Below, piece after piece: positions 1-8,317 of a stretch of 64,000 nucleotides of DNA. Numbering within the stretch: the first letter of the stretch is position 1; every line of letters starts with the position of its first letter. The notes under the pieces were generated by a model that had not been told where the DNA came from, did no database searches, and was given only the letters and a program-made list of their open reading frames with translations. The stretch is taken from NCBI GenBank assembly GCA_965242485.1, contig CBDESM010000003.1, forward strand, positions 434,001-498,000, given 5' to 3'. The stretch comes from CBDESM01 sp965242485 (GTDB taxonomy: Bacteria; Chloroflexota; Dehalococcoidia; Bin125). The position numbers were made by a program, and so were the translations under genes.

Positions 1-2
1 CG

Positions 3-71
3 CCGGCCGTCGTAGAACCGGCGCCGGCGCCCGCCGCGGAGGCGCCGCCCCCGGGCGGGACCGGCGGCTGA
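3..71 (+). CDS. C-terminal end of an upstream gene (partial)
   Basis: An open frame enters from the left edge and stops at TGA 69-71, two bases before the hom start. It encodes a low-complexity Ala/Pro/Glu/Gly tail, a style seen at the C-termini of several proteins further on in this window. The tight spacing to hom suggests it is the end of an upstream operon gene. The product cannot be named from 22 residues, and a chance open frame in GC-rich DNA is possible. Confidence 0.35.
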   Translation, partial: PAVVEPAPAPAAEAPPPGGTGG

Positions 72-73
72 CG

Positions 74-1396
74 ATGCCGGAGCGCGAGATCGCCCGCGTC
101 GGGCTGCTCGGATTGGGCGTGGTCGGAACCGGCCTGCTGGAGACGCTGCAGCGCCGCGCCGACGACTACGAACGACTCTGCGGCCGGCGGATCGCGGTGC
201 AAGCCGCGGCCGTGCGCGACCTCTCGCGGGATCGCGGGCTCGACTTGGCCGGGGTGCGGTTGACGGACGACCCGATCTCGATCTGCGCATCCGAAGACGT
301 GGACGTCGTGGTCGAGCTGATGGGCGGCGAAGAACCGGCCGCTGAATGCATCGAGGCGGCGCTGGCCGCGGGGAAGCCGGTGGTGACCGCCAACAAGGAA
401 GTGATGGCCAAGCGGGGACCGCAGCTGCTGGCATTGGCAGCGGAGCGTGACGCGGAGCTGCGGTACGAGGCGAGCGTCGGCGGCGGCATCCCGATCATCG
501 GCGTGCTGCAGCGGGACCTGCCGGCCAACGAGATCGCCTCGATCCGGGCGATCATCAACGGCACCACGAACTACATGCTGACGGAGATGTCGCAGCACGG
601 CTCGTCGTACGGCGACGCGCTGGCCGAAGCGCAGCGGCTGGGTTACGCCGAGTCGGACCCGACCAGCGACGTGGACGGGATCGACGCCGCCTACAAGCTG
701 GCGATCCTGTCCTCGCTCGCGTTCCATGCGCGGGTCGCGCCCGAGGCCGTGCACCGCGAGGGAATCCGGCAGCTGGGCGCGAGCGACTTCGCGCACGCCG
801 AATCGCTGGGCTACAAGATCAAGATGATGGCGACGGGGCGGCGCACGGAAGCCGGCATCGACGTCCGCGTGCATCCGACGCTGGTGCCGGCGGGCGATCC
901 GATGGCGGGTGTCGACGGCGTGCTGAACGCGGTCGCGGTCAGTGGCGAGCCGCTGGGCACGGTCGTGCTGCAGGGACCGGGCGCCGGCGCGGGCGCGACG
1001 GCCAGCGCCGTGGCGGGCGACCTGCTCGAAGTGATCGCCGGCCTCGACGCCGGCCCGCGGAGCGCGCGCGCGATGCATGAGATGGGCGACGCCCCGCTGG
1101 TGCCGCTGGGCGGGGTCGAGCTGGCCAGCTACATCCGGCTCGAAGTTCCCGACCGCGCGGGCGTGCTGGCCGAGCTCGGGGCCGTCTTCGCCGAGGAAGA
1201 CGTGAGCATCTCTTCAGTGCTGCAAGCGCCGCACGAGCGCGGCGAAACCGGCACGGCGGACCTGATCATCACCACGCATCGCTGCCAGGACGGCAAGATC
1301 GACCGGGTGCTGGAACGGCTGCGGAGCCCGGAGAGCGAAATCGACGTCGGCGTACGGCTGCGGATCGAGGAACGGGATGACGACGCTGGGCGCTGA
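74..1396 (+). CDS. hom: homoserine dehydrogenase with ACT domain
   Basis: Reduces aspartate semialdehyde to homoserine, the branch point to threonine and methionine. The 440-residue protein has the N-terminal Rossmann motif GLGVVG (residues 13-18), the conserved NGTTNYML segment near residue 163 in the catalytic domain, and a C-terminal ACT domain from about residue 350 (VPDRAGVLAELGAVF), which in this family binds threonine for feedback control. Length matches the Gram-positive/ACT-containing type. thrC follows one gene later, so the two act in the same pathway. The end overlaps the next gene by 20 bases. Confidence 0.95.
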   Translation: MPEREIARVGLLGLGVVGTGLLETLQRRADDYERLCGRRIAVQAAAVRDLSRDRGLDLAGVRLTDDPISICASEDVDVVVELMGGEEPAAECIEAALAAGKPVVTANKEVMAKRGPQLLALAAERDAELRYEASVGGGIPIIGVLQRDLPANEIASIRAIINGTTNYMLTEMSQHGSSYGDALAEAQRLGYAESDPTSDVDGIDAAYKLAILSSLAFHARVAPEAVHREGIRQLGASDFAHAESLGYKIKMMATGRRTEAGIDVRVHPTLVPAGDPMAGVDGVLNAVAVSGEPLGTVVLQGPGAGAGATASAVAGDLLEVIAGLDAGPRSARAMHEMGDAPLVPLGGVELASYIRLEVPDRAGVLAELGAVFAEEDVSISSVLQAPHERGETGTADLIITTHRCQDGKIDRVLERLRSPESEIDVGVRLRIEERDDDAGR

Positions 1397-2393
1397 GCGC
1401 GCGACGGCGGCGGACGGCCGCTTGGCGCGGCTGGAGGACGAGCTACAGCGCGTTCGCGAGGAGCTCGCCGAAGCGCGGCAGCGCGAGGAGTTCCGTTCCG
1501 CCGAGATCTCGGCGCTGCAGGGGCGCGTGCACGAAGCGGAGTCGCGGGCCGCGGAACACGCCGCCGGCGCGGAGCTGCAGGGCGCGCGCCTGCGCGAGAT
1601 CGGGGCGCTCAAGGAGCGCGCGCAGCGAATCGAAGAAGCGGCCGCGGCGGATCGCCAGGAGTTCCAGGAAGAGGCGCGGAAGCTGCGCAAGGAGATCGAG
1701 GGCGGGCGCGAGCGCGGCGCGGACCTGGCCCGCCGCATCGACGGGCTGGAGCGGCTGGCCGCCGACGCGGCTGCCAAGCGCGAGGCGATCGAAGACGGGC
1801 TGCGGCGCGTCGGCGACGATCTGGCCGCGGCGCTGCAGCAGATCGCCCGGAGCGAATCCGACGCGGAAGCCGCCGCGGCGCGGATCACCGCGAACACGGA
1901 CGCGGTCCGTCGGTCCGGTTCCGAAACGCGCAGCGCCGCCGCGCGGACGGAGACTCTGGAACGGCAGATGCGCGACATCCGCGACCGGGTCGAATCGGCC
2001 ACGTCGGGCGTGCGCGAGATCGCGGAGACGGCGGGGCGCTGGCAGGAGCTGGGCGAACAGGTCGAGGCGGTGCGCGGCAGGCTCGACGAGTCGCGCCGCC
2101 TGGTCGACGACGCGGTCGCCGCGTCGAGCGCCGCGAAGCGGACGCAGGACGCCGTCGACGAGCGGATCGGCGATGCCGAGCGGGTACTCGAGCAATTGCG
2201 CCTGCGCGACGCCAACCGCGAACGAGAGGTGCGCGGCGTGCTCGATCAGCTCGACGCCGTCCGCGAGCAGTCGAACCAGGAGCGCGACCGGTTCCTGGTC
2301 CTGCAGGAGAAGGTGCGCCGGCGGCAGATCGAGGACTTGGAACAGGAGATCCGCGAGCTGAAGGCATATGCGCGGGCAGGCGCGGATGTCTGA
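1377..2393 (+). CDS. unknown coiled-coil protein between hom and thrC
   Basis: A 338-residue protein made almost wholly of heptad-rich, Ala/Arg/Glu sequence (repeated patterns such as LEDELQRVREEL and RLVDDAVAA), i.e. one long coiled coil without signal peptide or membrane segment. The start ATG lies inside the end of hom with a GAGG ribosome site about 6 bases upstream, and the end overlaps thrC, so all three are probably translated together. No enzymatic motif is visible and I do not recognise the family; similarity to SMC/myosin-like proteins would only reflect coiled-coil composition. Its place inside a threonine pathway operon is unexplained. Confidence 0.75.
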   Translation: MTTLGAERATAADGRLARLEDELQRVREELAEARQREEFRSAEISALQGRVHEAESRAAEHAAGAELQGARLREIGALKERAQRIEEAAAADRQEFQEEARKLRKEIEGGRERGADLARRIDGLERLAADAAAKREAIEDGLRRVGDDLAAALQQIARSESDAEAAAARITANTDAVRRSGSETRSAAARTETLERQMRDIRDRVESATSGVREIAETAGRWQELGEQVEAVRGRLDESRRLVDDAVAASSAAKRTQDAVDERIGDAERVLEQLRLRDANREREVRGVLDQLDAVREQSNQERDRFLVLQEKVRRRQIEDLEQEIRELKAYARAGADV

Positions 2394-3447
2394 GCGGGCG
2401 ACGCTGATGGAGCGCTACGCGGAGTGGCTGCCGGTGACGGACGCGACGCCGCGGCTCACGCTCGGCGAGGGCGGCACGCCGCTGGTCCGCTCGGAGCGGC
2501 TGGCGGAGGAAACCGGCGCGGCCGAGGTCTGGCTGAAGCTGGAAATGTGCAACCCGACCGGTTCGTTCAAGGATCGCGGGATGGTCGTCGCCGTCGCCAA
2601 AGCGGCGGAGTCCGGAGCCGAAGCCGTGCTCTGCGCCTCGACCGGGAACACGAGCGCGTCGGCCGCGGCCTACGCGGCGCGCTGCGGGCTGCGGGCGTTC
2701 GTCTTGGTGCCCGGCGGCAAGATCGCAGCCGGCAAAATGGCGCAGGCCGTGGCGCACGGCGCGCGCGTGATCATGATCGACGGGAATTTCGACCAAGCGC
2801 TGGAACTGGCGCGCGAACTGACCGCCCGGCTGCCGATCGCCCTGGTCAACTCGGTCAACCCGCACCGGATCGCGGGGCAGAAGACGGCCGCGATGGAGAT
2901 CGTCGACGCGCTCGGCGCAGCGCCCGACCTGCACTGCATCCCCGTCGGCAACGCCGGCAACATCACGGCCTACTGGCAGGGCTACCGCGAGTACGGCGAG
3001 GCCGGGCGCGGCGAGGGCGCGCCGCGCATGCACGGCGTCCAAGCCGCCGGCGCGGCGCCGCTCGTGCTCGGCGAACCGGTGGCGGAGCCGGAGACGATCG
3101 CGACCGCGATCCGGATCGGCAATCCGGCATCGTGGCAGGGAGCGATCTCGGCCCGCGACGAATCGGGCGGCGGCATCTCGGCGGTCTCGGACGACGAAAT
3201 CCTGTCCGCCTATGCGCGGCTGGCGCGCGAGGACGGGATTTTCTGCGAGCCGGCATCCGCCGCGTCGGTGGCCGGCCTGCTGCGGCTCGCGGGCGAGGGC
3301 GGACTGGACGGCCAGCGGATCGTCTGCACGATCACGGGGCACGGACTCAAGGACCCCGCCGCGGCCGAGTCGCTCGAGGCCGACGTGGAGCGGGTCGATG
3401 CGACGCCGGAAGCGGTCTCGCGCGCGATCTCGGACGGCCTCGCATGA
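2386..3447 (+). CDS. thrC: threonine synthase
   Basis: Pyridoxal-phosphate enzyme converting O-phosphohomoserine to threonine. The PLP lysine sits in NPTGSFKDRGM (about residue 62); the glycine-rich phosphate-binding stretch is PVGNAGNITAYW, and STGNTSAS forms the substrate loop. 353 residues is normal for the short bacterial ThrC. I chose ATG 2386 because it overlaps the preceding stop by 8 bases in the style of this operon; ATG 2368 (6 residues longer) is an alternative. Shares its last four bases (ATGA) with folE. Confidence 0.95.
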   Translation: MSERATLMERYAEWLPVTDATPRLTLGEGGTPLVRSERLAEETGAAEVWLKLEMCNPTGSFKDRGMVVAVAKAAESGAEAVLCASTGNTSASAAAYAARCGLRAFVLVPGGKIAAGKMAQAVAHGARVIMIDGNFDQALELARELTARLPIALVNSVNPHRIAGQKTAAMEIVDALGAAPDLHCIPVGNAGNITAYWQGYREYGEAGRGEGAPRMHGVQAAGAAPLVLGEPVAEPETIATAIRIGNPASWQGAISARDESGGGISAVSDDEILSAYARLAREDGIFCEPASAASVAGLLRLAGEGGLDGQRIVCTITGHGLKDPAAAESLEADVERVDATPEAVSRAISDGLA

Positions 3448-4016
3448 GCCGCGTCGACATCCCCCGCGCGGAAGCCGCGGTGCGCGAACTGCTGCTCGCG
3501 ATCGGCGAAGATCCGGAAACGGAGGGCTTGGTCGAGACGCCGCGCCGCGTGGCCGCCGCCTTCGAAGAGGTGCTCGGCGGCCGCGACGTGGAGCCGGCCG
3601 AAGTGCTGCGCGTGGGCTTCGAAGAGGGGCACGACGAAATGGTGATCCTGCGCGACGTGCCGTTCTTCTCGATGTGCGAGCACCACCTCTTCCCGTTCCA
3701 CGGCGTCGCCCACGTCGCCTACGTCCCGCGCGGCCGCGTGGTCGGCCTCTCGAAGCTGGCGCGGTTGATCGACGCGGTCGCGCGGCGCTTGCAGCTGCAG
3801 GAGCGGATGACGGCGCGGATCGCCGACCTGCTGATGGAAGAGCTGAACCCCGACGGCGTGGCCGTCGCGGTCGAGGCCGAGCACCTCTGCATGACCATGC
3901 GCGGGATCAAGAAGCCGGGCGCGCGGATGGTGACCTCCGCGATGCGGGGCAGCTTCCAATCGCAGGTCGAGACGCGGGCGGAGTTCCTCTCGCTGGTGCG
4001 GGCGGGCGCGCGATGA
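3444..4016 (+). CDS. folE: GTP cyclohydrolase I
   Basis: Converts GTP to dihydroneopterin triphosphate, the first step of tetrahydrofolate (or pterin) synthesis. 190 residues, normal for FolE. The zinc ligands of the type IA enzyme are present: MCEHHLFPF (Cys at about 78 with the following His residues) and EHLCMTMRG (Cys at about 149). Start ATG overlaps the thrC stop; the end overlaps the next gene by four bases. No other folate gene is in the window, so its operon placement does not explain its pathway partners. Confidence 0.95.
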   Translation: MSRVDIPRAEAAVRELLLAIGEDPETEGLVETPRRVAAAFEEVLGGRDVEPAEVLRVGFEEGHDEMVILRDVPFFSMCEHHLFPFHGVAHVAYVPRGRVVGLSKLARLIDAVARRLQLQERMTARIADLLMEELNPDGVAVAVEAEHLCMTMRGIKKPGARMVTSAMRGSFQSQVETRAEFLSLVRAGAR

Positions 4017-5017
4017 TCGAGCGGCGGATCTTCGGCGCGCACGAGGAGATCGCCGAGCGCTGGTCGGCGCTGGCGCGCGCGGCCGGCGGCCCCTCCGCGC
4101 CGTTCACCGGCCCCGATTTCGGGCGGGCCTGGTGGTCCGTGTTCGCGGCGGCGCATCAGAATCGCCGCTTGGAGATACTCACCGTCGAAGACGAAGGCGG
4201 ACTGATCGGCGTCGCTCCGCTGCTGCGCGGGGAAACCGTCGTTTCGTGGGCCTGCGATCATGAAATCTCCGACTATCTGGGCATCGCCATCGCGCCGTCG
4301 CGCGAGCAGGAGGTCGCCCGGCAGCTCTTCGGCTACTTGGACGAGGCCGGCGTCGAACGCGCCGACTTCCGCGGCCTCGACCCGGCCCGCGCCGCTGTGG
4401 CCGAACGGATCGAAGCCGAAGCGATCGCGCGCGGCTGGTCGGCCGAGCCGTCGCAGGAAGCGATCTGCCCCGTGATCGACGTCTCCTCCGGCTGGGAGGC
4501 CTACCTCGCCGGCCTGAGCGGACGCGCCCGCCGGGAGACGCGGCGCAAGCTGCGCGGGCTGCGCCGCCTGGGCGGCGCGGTTTCGTTCGACGCGCTCGAA
4601 CGCCGCGACGAGGTGATGGAGCAAATGCCCGCCTTCCTCCGCATGATGGCGGAATCGCGCGACGACAAGGCAGAGTTCCTCAGCCCGCGGATGGAATGCT
4701 TCTTCCTGACGCTGGCCGGCGCGATGTCGGAGGCCGGCCTGCTCCGCCTCTACCTGCTGCGCGTGTCGGGCGAGCCCGCCGCGATGGTGATGTGCTTCGT
4801 CTCGGACGGCGAGCTGCTGATGTACAACTCCGGCTTCGATCCGGAGTTCCGCGAGCTGAACGCGGGCCTCGCCTCGAAGGTGCTCTGCATCCGCGACGCG
4901 GCCGGGCGCGGCATGTCGCGGGTCAATTTCCTGCGCGGCGACGAGCCCTACAAGTTCGAGCTGGGCGGCGTCGGCGAGCCGGTGCGGCGGCTGCAGCTGC
5001 GGAGGAACGGGTCATGA
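4013..5017 (+). CDS. GNAT acyltransferase, CelD/BioF2-like (FemAB fold)
   Basis: A 334-residue protein whose central and C-terminal part fits the Acetyltransf_6/BioF2-like family (COG5653): a basic helix GRARRETRRKLRGL around residues 165-180, then the typical LYLLRVSGEPAAMVMCF strand, YNSGFDPEFRELNAG, and a final DEPYKFELG motif. Relatives act on surface polysaccharides, lipids or amino sugars, usually as unassigned acetyl- or aminoacyl-transferases. It overlaps folE and the glycosyltransferase gene by four bases each, so a role with the glycosyltransferase and PIG-L deacetylase is likely, but the substrate is unknown. Confidence 0.8.
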   Translation: MIERRIFGAHEEIAERWSALARAAGGPSAPFTGPDFGRAWWSVFAAAHQNRRLEILTVEDEGGLIGVAPLLRGETVVSWACDHEISDYLGIAIAPSREQEVARQLFGYLDEAGVERADFRGLDPARAAVAERIEAEAIARGWSAEPSQEAICPVIDVSSGWEAYLAGLSGRARRETRRKLRGLRRLGGAVSFDALERRDEVMEQMPAFLRMMAESRDDKAEFLSPRMECFFLTLAGAMSEAGLLRLYLLRVSGEPAAMVMCFVSDGELLMYNSGFDPEFRELNAGLASKVLCIRDAAGRGMSRVNFLRGDEPYKFELGGVGEPVRRLQLRRNGS

Positions 5018-6315
5018 GCGGCGGGCGCGTCGCGGTGATCTCGGCGCACACGTCGCCGCTCGATCTCCCGGGCACGACCAAGGCCGGCGGGATGAACGTC
5101 TACCTCGCCGAACTCTCGCGCCAAATGGCCGGCCTGGGCTGGGAAGCGGACATCTACACGCGCCGCACCGATCCCTCGCAGCCAGATGCCGCCCCGCTCG
5201 GCGATGGCGTGCAGGTCGTCCGCGTCGACGTCGGGCCGCCCGCGCCCCTGCCGCCGATCGAGGTGGCCGCCCACGCCGACGCGCTCGCCTCCGCGATCGA
5301 ACGGACGGCCGCCGCCCGCGGCCGCCGTTACGATCTCGTCCATTCGCACTACTGGGCGGCGGCGCTGGCCGGCATCAAGCTGGCGCAGCGGCTGCAGCTG
5401 CCCCATGCCGCCACTTTCCACACGCTGGGCGAAATCAAGAACCGGCACGGTCCGCCGCGGCCGCCGGAGCAGATGGAACCGCCGATGCGGATCGCGGGCG
5501 AACGCCGCGCCGCCGCCTGCGCGGATCTGCTGATCTGCGCGACCGGCGCGGAGCGCGATTTCGTCGCCGGTTTCTACCGCGCCGACGCCGACCGCATCCG
5601 GATCATCGCCGGCGGATTCGACGCGTCGCGCTTCCACCCCGGCGACCGCCCCGGCTCCCGCGCGCGGATCGCGCTGGCCGAACCCGAACTGGACCCCGCG
5701 CGCGGGCCGGTGATCCTCTTCGTCGGCCGGCTCGATCCGATGAAGGGCGCGGATCTGCTGCTGGAAGCGTTCGGCCTGCTGCCGGCCGGATTGCGCGCGC
5801 AGCTCTGGATCGTCGGCGGCGACGAGCGCGACGCCGATGAGCGCGCCCGGCTCGACGTGATCGCGCGCCGCGCCGGCGTCGCCGACCGCGTCTTCTTCCA
5901 CGGCGCGGCCCCGCACGAAACGCTGCCCGACATCTACCGCGCCGCCGACATCTGCGCGGTGCCCTCGACGACCGAGAGCTTCGGGATGGTCGCCGTCGAA
6001 GCGATGGCCTGCGGCACGCCCGTCGCCGCCACCGACGTGGGCGGGCTGCGCACGACGATCCGCGACGGGGAGACTGGATTCCTGGTCGCGCCGCGCACGG
6101 CCGCGGCCTTCGCGGAGCGGCTCGAACTGCTGATCGCGGACCCCGCCCGGCGCGAGCAGATGGGCCAGGCCGCAGCGAGCTCCGTGCTCCGCTACGCCTG
6201 GCCCCGCGTCGCCCGCGCGATGGCCGATGAGTACGCGGCGCTGGTCGACCGCGAGCCGTACGGCTCGCCCTGCCCCGAGGTCGAAGCGCTGCTCGCCGGA
6301 GCACCGGCCTCATGA
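5014..6315 (+). CDS. family 4 glycosyltransferase, MshA-like
   Basis: A 433-residue retaining GT-B glycosyltransferase. The N-terminal acceptor half has TTKAGGMNVYLAELSRQM and DLVHSHYWAAALAG, segments typical of MshA (D-inositol-3-phosphate glycosyltransferase) and close sucrose-phosphate-synthase-like enzymes. The donor half carries VGRLDPMKGADLLLEAF and the EX7E motif region ESFGMVAVEAMACGTPV. The next gene is a PIG-L deacetylase, the same pairing as MshA/MshB (mycothiol) or BshA/BshB (bacillithiol). I infer that it transfers a GlcNAc-type sugar, but glycolipid synthesis is an equally fair reading, so no symbol is given. Confidence 0.85.
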   Translation: MSGGRVAVISAHTSPLDLPGTTKAGGMNVYLAELSRQMAGLGWEADIYTRRTDPSQPDAAPLGDGVQVVRVDVGPPAPLPPIEVAAHADALASAIERTAAARGRRYDLVHSHYWAAALAGIKLAQRLQLPHAATFHTLGEIKNRHGPPRPPEQMEPPMRIAGERRAAACADLLICATGAERDFVAGFYRADADRIRIIAGGFDASRFHPGDRPGSRARIALAEPELDPARGPVILFVGRLDPMKGADLLLEAFGLLPAGLRAQLWIVGGDERDADERARLDVIARRAGVADRVFFHGAAPHETLPDIYRAADICAVPSTTESFGMVAVEAMACGTPVAATDVGGLRTTIRDGETGFLVAPRTAAAFAERLELLIADPARREQMGQAAASSVLRYAWPRVARAMADEYAALVDREPYGSPCPEVEALLAGAPAS

Positions 6316-7106
6316 CCGCGGCAGAATCCGCGCCGAAGCGCATCGCGCTGGTCGTGATGGCGCATCCGGACGACATCGAGTTCACCTGCGGCGGCACCGC
6401 GGCCAAGCTCGCGGACGACGGCTGGGAGGTCGTCTTCTGCCTGGTCACCAGCGGCGACAAGGGCACCAAGGACGAAGCGATCTCCGCCTCCGAGCTGGCC
6501 GCGCTGCGCGAAGCCGAGCAGGAAGGCGCCGCGCGCGAGCTCGGCGCGGCCCGCTGCATCTTCCTCCGCATCCCCGACGGCTTCGTCGAAGACGGCCCCG
6601 AACTGCGCGGCGCGCTGGTCCGCGTGATCCGCGAAGTGCAGCCCGGACTCCTGATCACGTGGGACGGCTACCGCGGCTTCAACCACCGCGATCACCGCAC
6701 CGTCGGCATCGCCGCCCTCGACGCGGTATTCCCCCTCGCGCGCAACCCGCACACGTACGCCGAGCAGAACGCGGAAGGCCTGCGCTGGCACCGGGTCAAC
6801 ACGGTGCTGCTCGCCGGCTCCTCCGAACCGGACTTCCAAGTCGACGTCAGCGCCCAAATGGAGCGCCGGATCGACGCCCTGATGCGGCACGGCAGCCAAG
6901 TCGCGGCCGCGAAGCGCGAAGACCTGGTCAAGCGCATGCGCGAACGGGCCGAGGCCGCAGCCGCCGAAGGCCGCGTCCCCTGGGCCGAAAGCTTCCGCCG
7001 CATGCACTTCGGCGGCCGAGGAACCCCGCGCCGCTCCGAAGCGCTCAAAGCCGAACGGAAGGCCGCGGAAGAGGCGGAACAACCGGAGTCCGCGGCTTCC
7101 GAATAG
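6312..7106 (+). CDS. PIG-L family zinc-dependent deacetylase
   Basis: 264-residue LmbE/PIG-L protein that would remove an acetyl group from an N-acetylglucosaminyl compound. The signature AHPDDIE (His 18, Asp 20/21) and a downstream FNHRDHRTVG supply the zinc ligands and catalytic acid. The last 50 residues are charged and Ala/Glu-rich. It overlaps the GT4 gene by four bases, which suggests that it acts on that enzyme's product in the way MshB or BshB does. No ligase of the MshC or BshC kind is nearby. Confidence 0.88.
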   Translation: MTAAESAPKRIALVVMAHPDDIEFTCGGTAAKLADDGWEVVFCLVTSGDKGTKDEAISASELAALREAEQEGAARELGAARCIFLRIPDGFVEDGPELRGALVRVIREVQPGLLITWDGYRGFNHRDHRTVGIAALDAVFPLARNPHTYAEQNAEGLRWHRVNTVLLAGSSEPDFQVDVSAQMERRIDALMRHGSQVAAAKREDLVKRMRERAEAAAAEGRVPWAESFRRMHFGGRGTPRRSEALKAERKAAEEAEQPESAASE

Positions 7107-7130
7107 GATCGGCGCCGGGAGGTGCCAGCG

Positions 7131-8066
7131 ATGGAAAGCACGGCGCTGTTCCTGCTCTGGGCGAGCTTCACGGGCGCGGGCGTCGCCGCCGCCGCCTACC
7201 TCGCCTACGCGGTCCAGCCATGGCTCGCGCGCTCGGCCTCCGCCCGCGCGCGGCTGGCGACGGATCCCCCCGCCGAAGTGGACGTGAACGTCGGCGTCGA
7301 GGACGAGCGCCCGATCCGCTCGGCCGCGCTCGGCGGCGCGGCGACGCTCAGCGCCTGGATCGCCGCCGTGCTCGGCGTGGCCGGGCTCGTCACGCGCTCG
7401 ATCGCGCTGAACCACGCGCCCTACAGCAATCTGTTCGAGTTCTCGATGGCCTTCGGCATCGCCATCGTCTTGCTCTACGTCCTGTTCGAGCCGCGCTTCA
7501 GCACCCGGCTCGCGGGCGCGTTCGTGCTCCCCGTCGCCGTCGGCCTCTACGGCAGCGCGCTCGCGTTCCCCAGCCAGGGCCAGGACGTGCTCACCCCGGC
7601 CCTGCAGAGCCCGACCCTGCTCACGATCCACGTCGCGCTGATGATCCTCGCCTACGCCGTGCTCGCCGTCGCCTTCGGCGGCGCGGTGCTCCACCTCGTG
7701 CAGGGCTTCCCGCAGCGCGTCGCCGATGCCGGCGGGCGCTTCGAGTTCCTGCCCTCGGCCGAGCGCGCCGACGCGATCACCTACAGCGCCGTGCTGGTCG
7801 GCTTCCCCCTGCTCGCAGCGGGCATCGCCCTGGGCGCGTTCTGGGCCAACGACGCCTGGGGCCGCTACTGGGGCTGGGATCCGAAGGAGACCGCCGCGCT
7901 GGCGACTTGGCTGATCTTCGCGGTCTACATCCACTCGCGCGGCCTGCGGCAGCTGCGCGGGGCCCGTTCGGCTTGGATCGTGATCGCCGGATTCGCCGCC
8001 GTCCTGTTCACCTATTTGGGCGTGAATCTCTGGATTTCCGGGCTGCATTCGTACGCCGGCGTCTGA
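7131..8066 (+). CDS. ccsA: cytochrome c assembly protein, CcsA/ResC family
   Basis: About 311 residues with some eight hydrophobic segments and the family's tryptophan-rich haem-handling motif, WANDAWGRYWGWDPKETAA, near residue 240, plus conserved His residues on the outer loops. CcsA/CcsB-type proteins carry haem across the membrane and attach it to apocytochrome c. ATG 7131 follows a GGGAGGT ribosome site; an in-frame GTG at 7122 would add three residues. The partner (ResB/Ccs1) is not in the window. It is the last gene before the ribosomal cluster. Confidence 0.88.
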   Translation: MESTALFLLWASFTGAGVAAAAYLAYAVQPWLARSASARARLATDPPAEVDVNVGVEDERPIRSAALGGAATLSAWIAAVLGVAGLVTRSIALNHAPYSNLFEFSMAFGIAIVLLYVLFEPRFSTRLAGAFVLPVAVGLYGSALAFPSQGQDVLTPALQSPTLLTIHVALMILAYAVLAVAFGGAVLHLVQGFPQRVADAGGRFEFLPSAERADAITYSAVLVGFPLLAAGIALGAFWANDAWGRYWGWDPKETAALATWLIFAVYIHSRGLRQLRGARSAWIVIAGFAAVLFTYLGVNLWISGLHSYAGV

Positions 8067-8080
8067 TCGCGCCCGCGCTC

Positions 8081-8110
8081 TTGCGGATACGGCGGCGATG
8101 CGGGTAAGAT
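8081..8110 (+). promoter_or_regulatory. candidate promoter of the ribosomal protein cluster
   Basis: TTGCGG (8081-8086), an 18-base spacer and TAAGAT (8105-8110) resemble a sigma-70 type promoter. It lies about 210 bases before rpsL, just after the previous gene, so the mRNA would carry a long 5' leader of about 200 bases. This is the only sizeable gap before the cluster, which supports it as the promoter site. Confidence 0.4.
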
Positions 8111-8245
8111 GGGCTGCCGTGCGCGGGGCGCTTGCCGTGCGCCGTGCTGGACCGAGAGGGAATGACCACCGGGCGGTCGGCGAGGCTCCCGGCCCGGCGC
8201 GATTCCCCAAGCGGTTTCCCGCGGACATCGGAGATTGAAGCATCG

Positions 8246-8302
8246 CCGCCGGGCGGCAGTCCGGCGGATTGGCGATTGCAGCGCCGGCCGACCAGCCGGC
8301 GC
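8246..8302 (+). promoter_or_regulatory. rpsL leader with two GC-rich hairpins
   Basis: Two inverted repeats lie in the untranslated leader: CCGCCGG (8246-8252) with CCGGCGG (8261-8267), and a perfect 8-bp stem GCGCCGGC (8281-8288) with GCCGGCGC (8295-8302) around a 6-base loop. The second hairpin ends right at the GGAG ribosome site (8303-8306) of rpsL, a position where it could control translation or act as a ribosomal-protein target. Such autogenous control of the str operon is known in E. coli; here it is only an inference from position and pairing. Confidence 0.4.
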
Positions 8303-8317
8303 GGAGACGAGCGAACA

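Noticed and set aside
8132..8317. A 62-residue N-terminal extension of S12 starting at 8132
   Set aside because: The extension lacks conservation features, covers the leader hairpins, and GTG 8318 has the conserved PTINQL start and a GGAG site.
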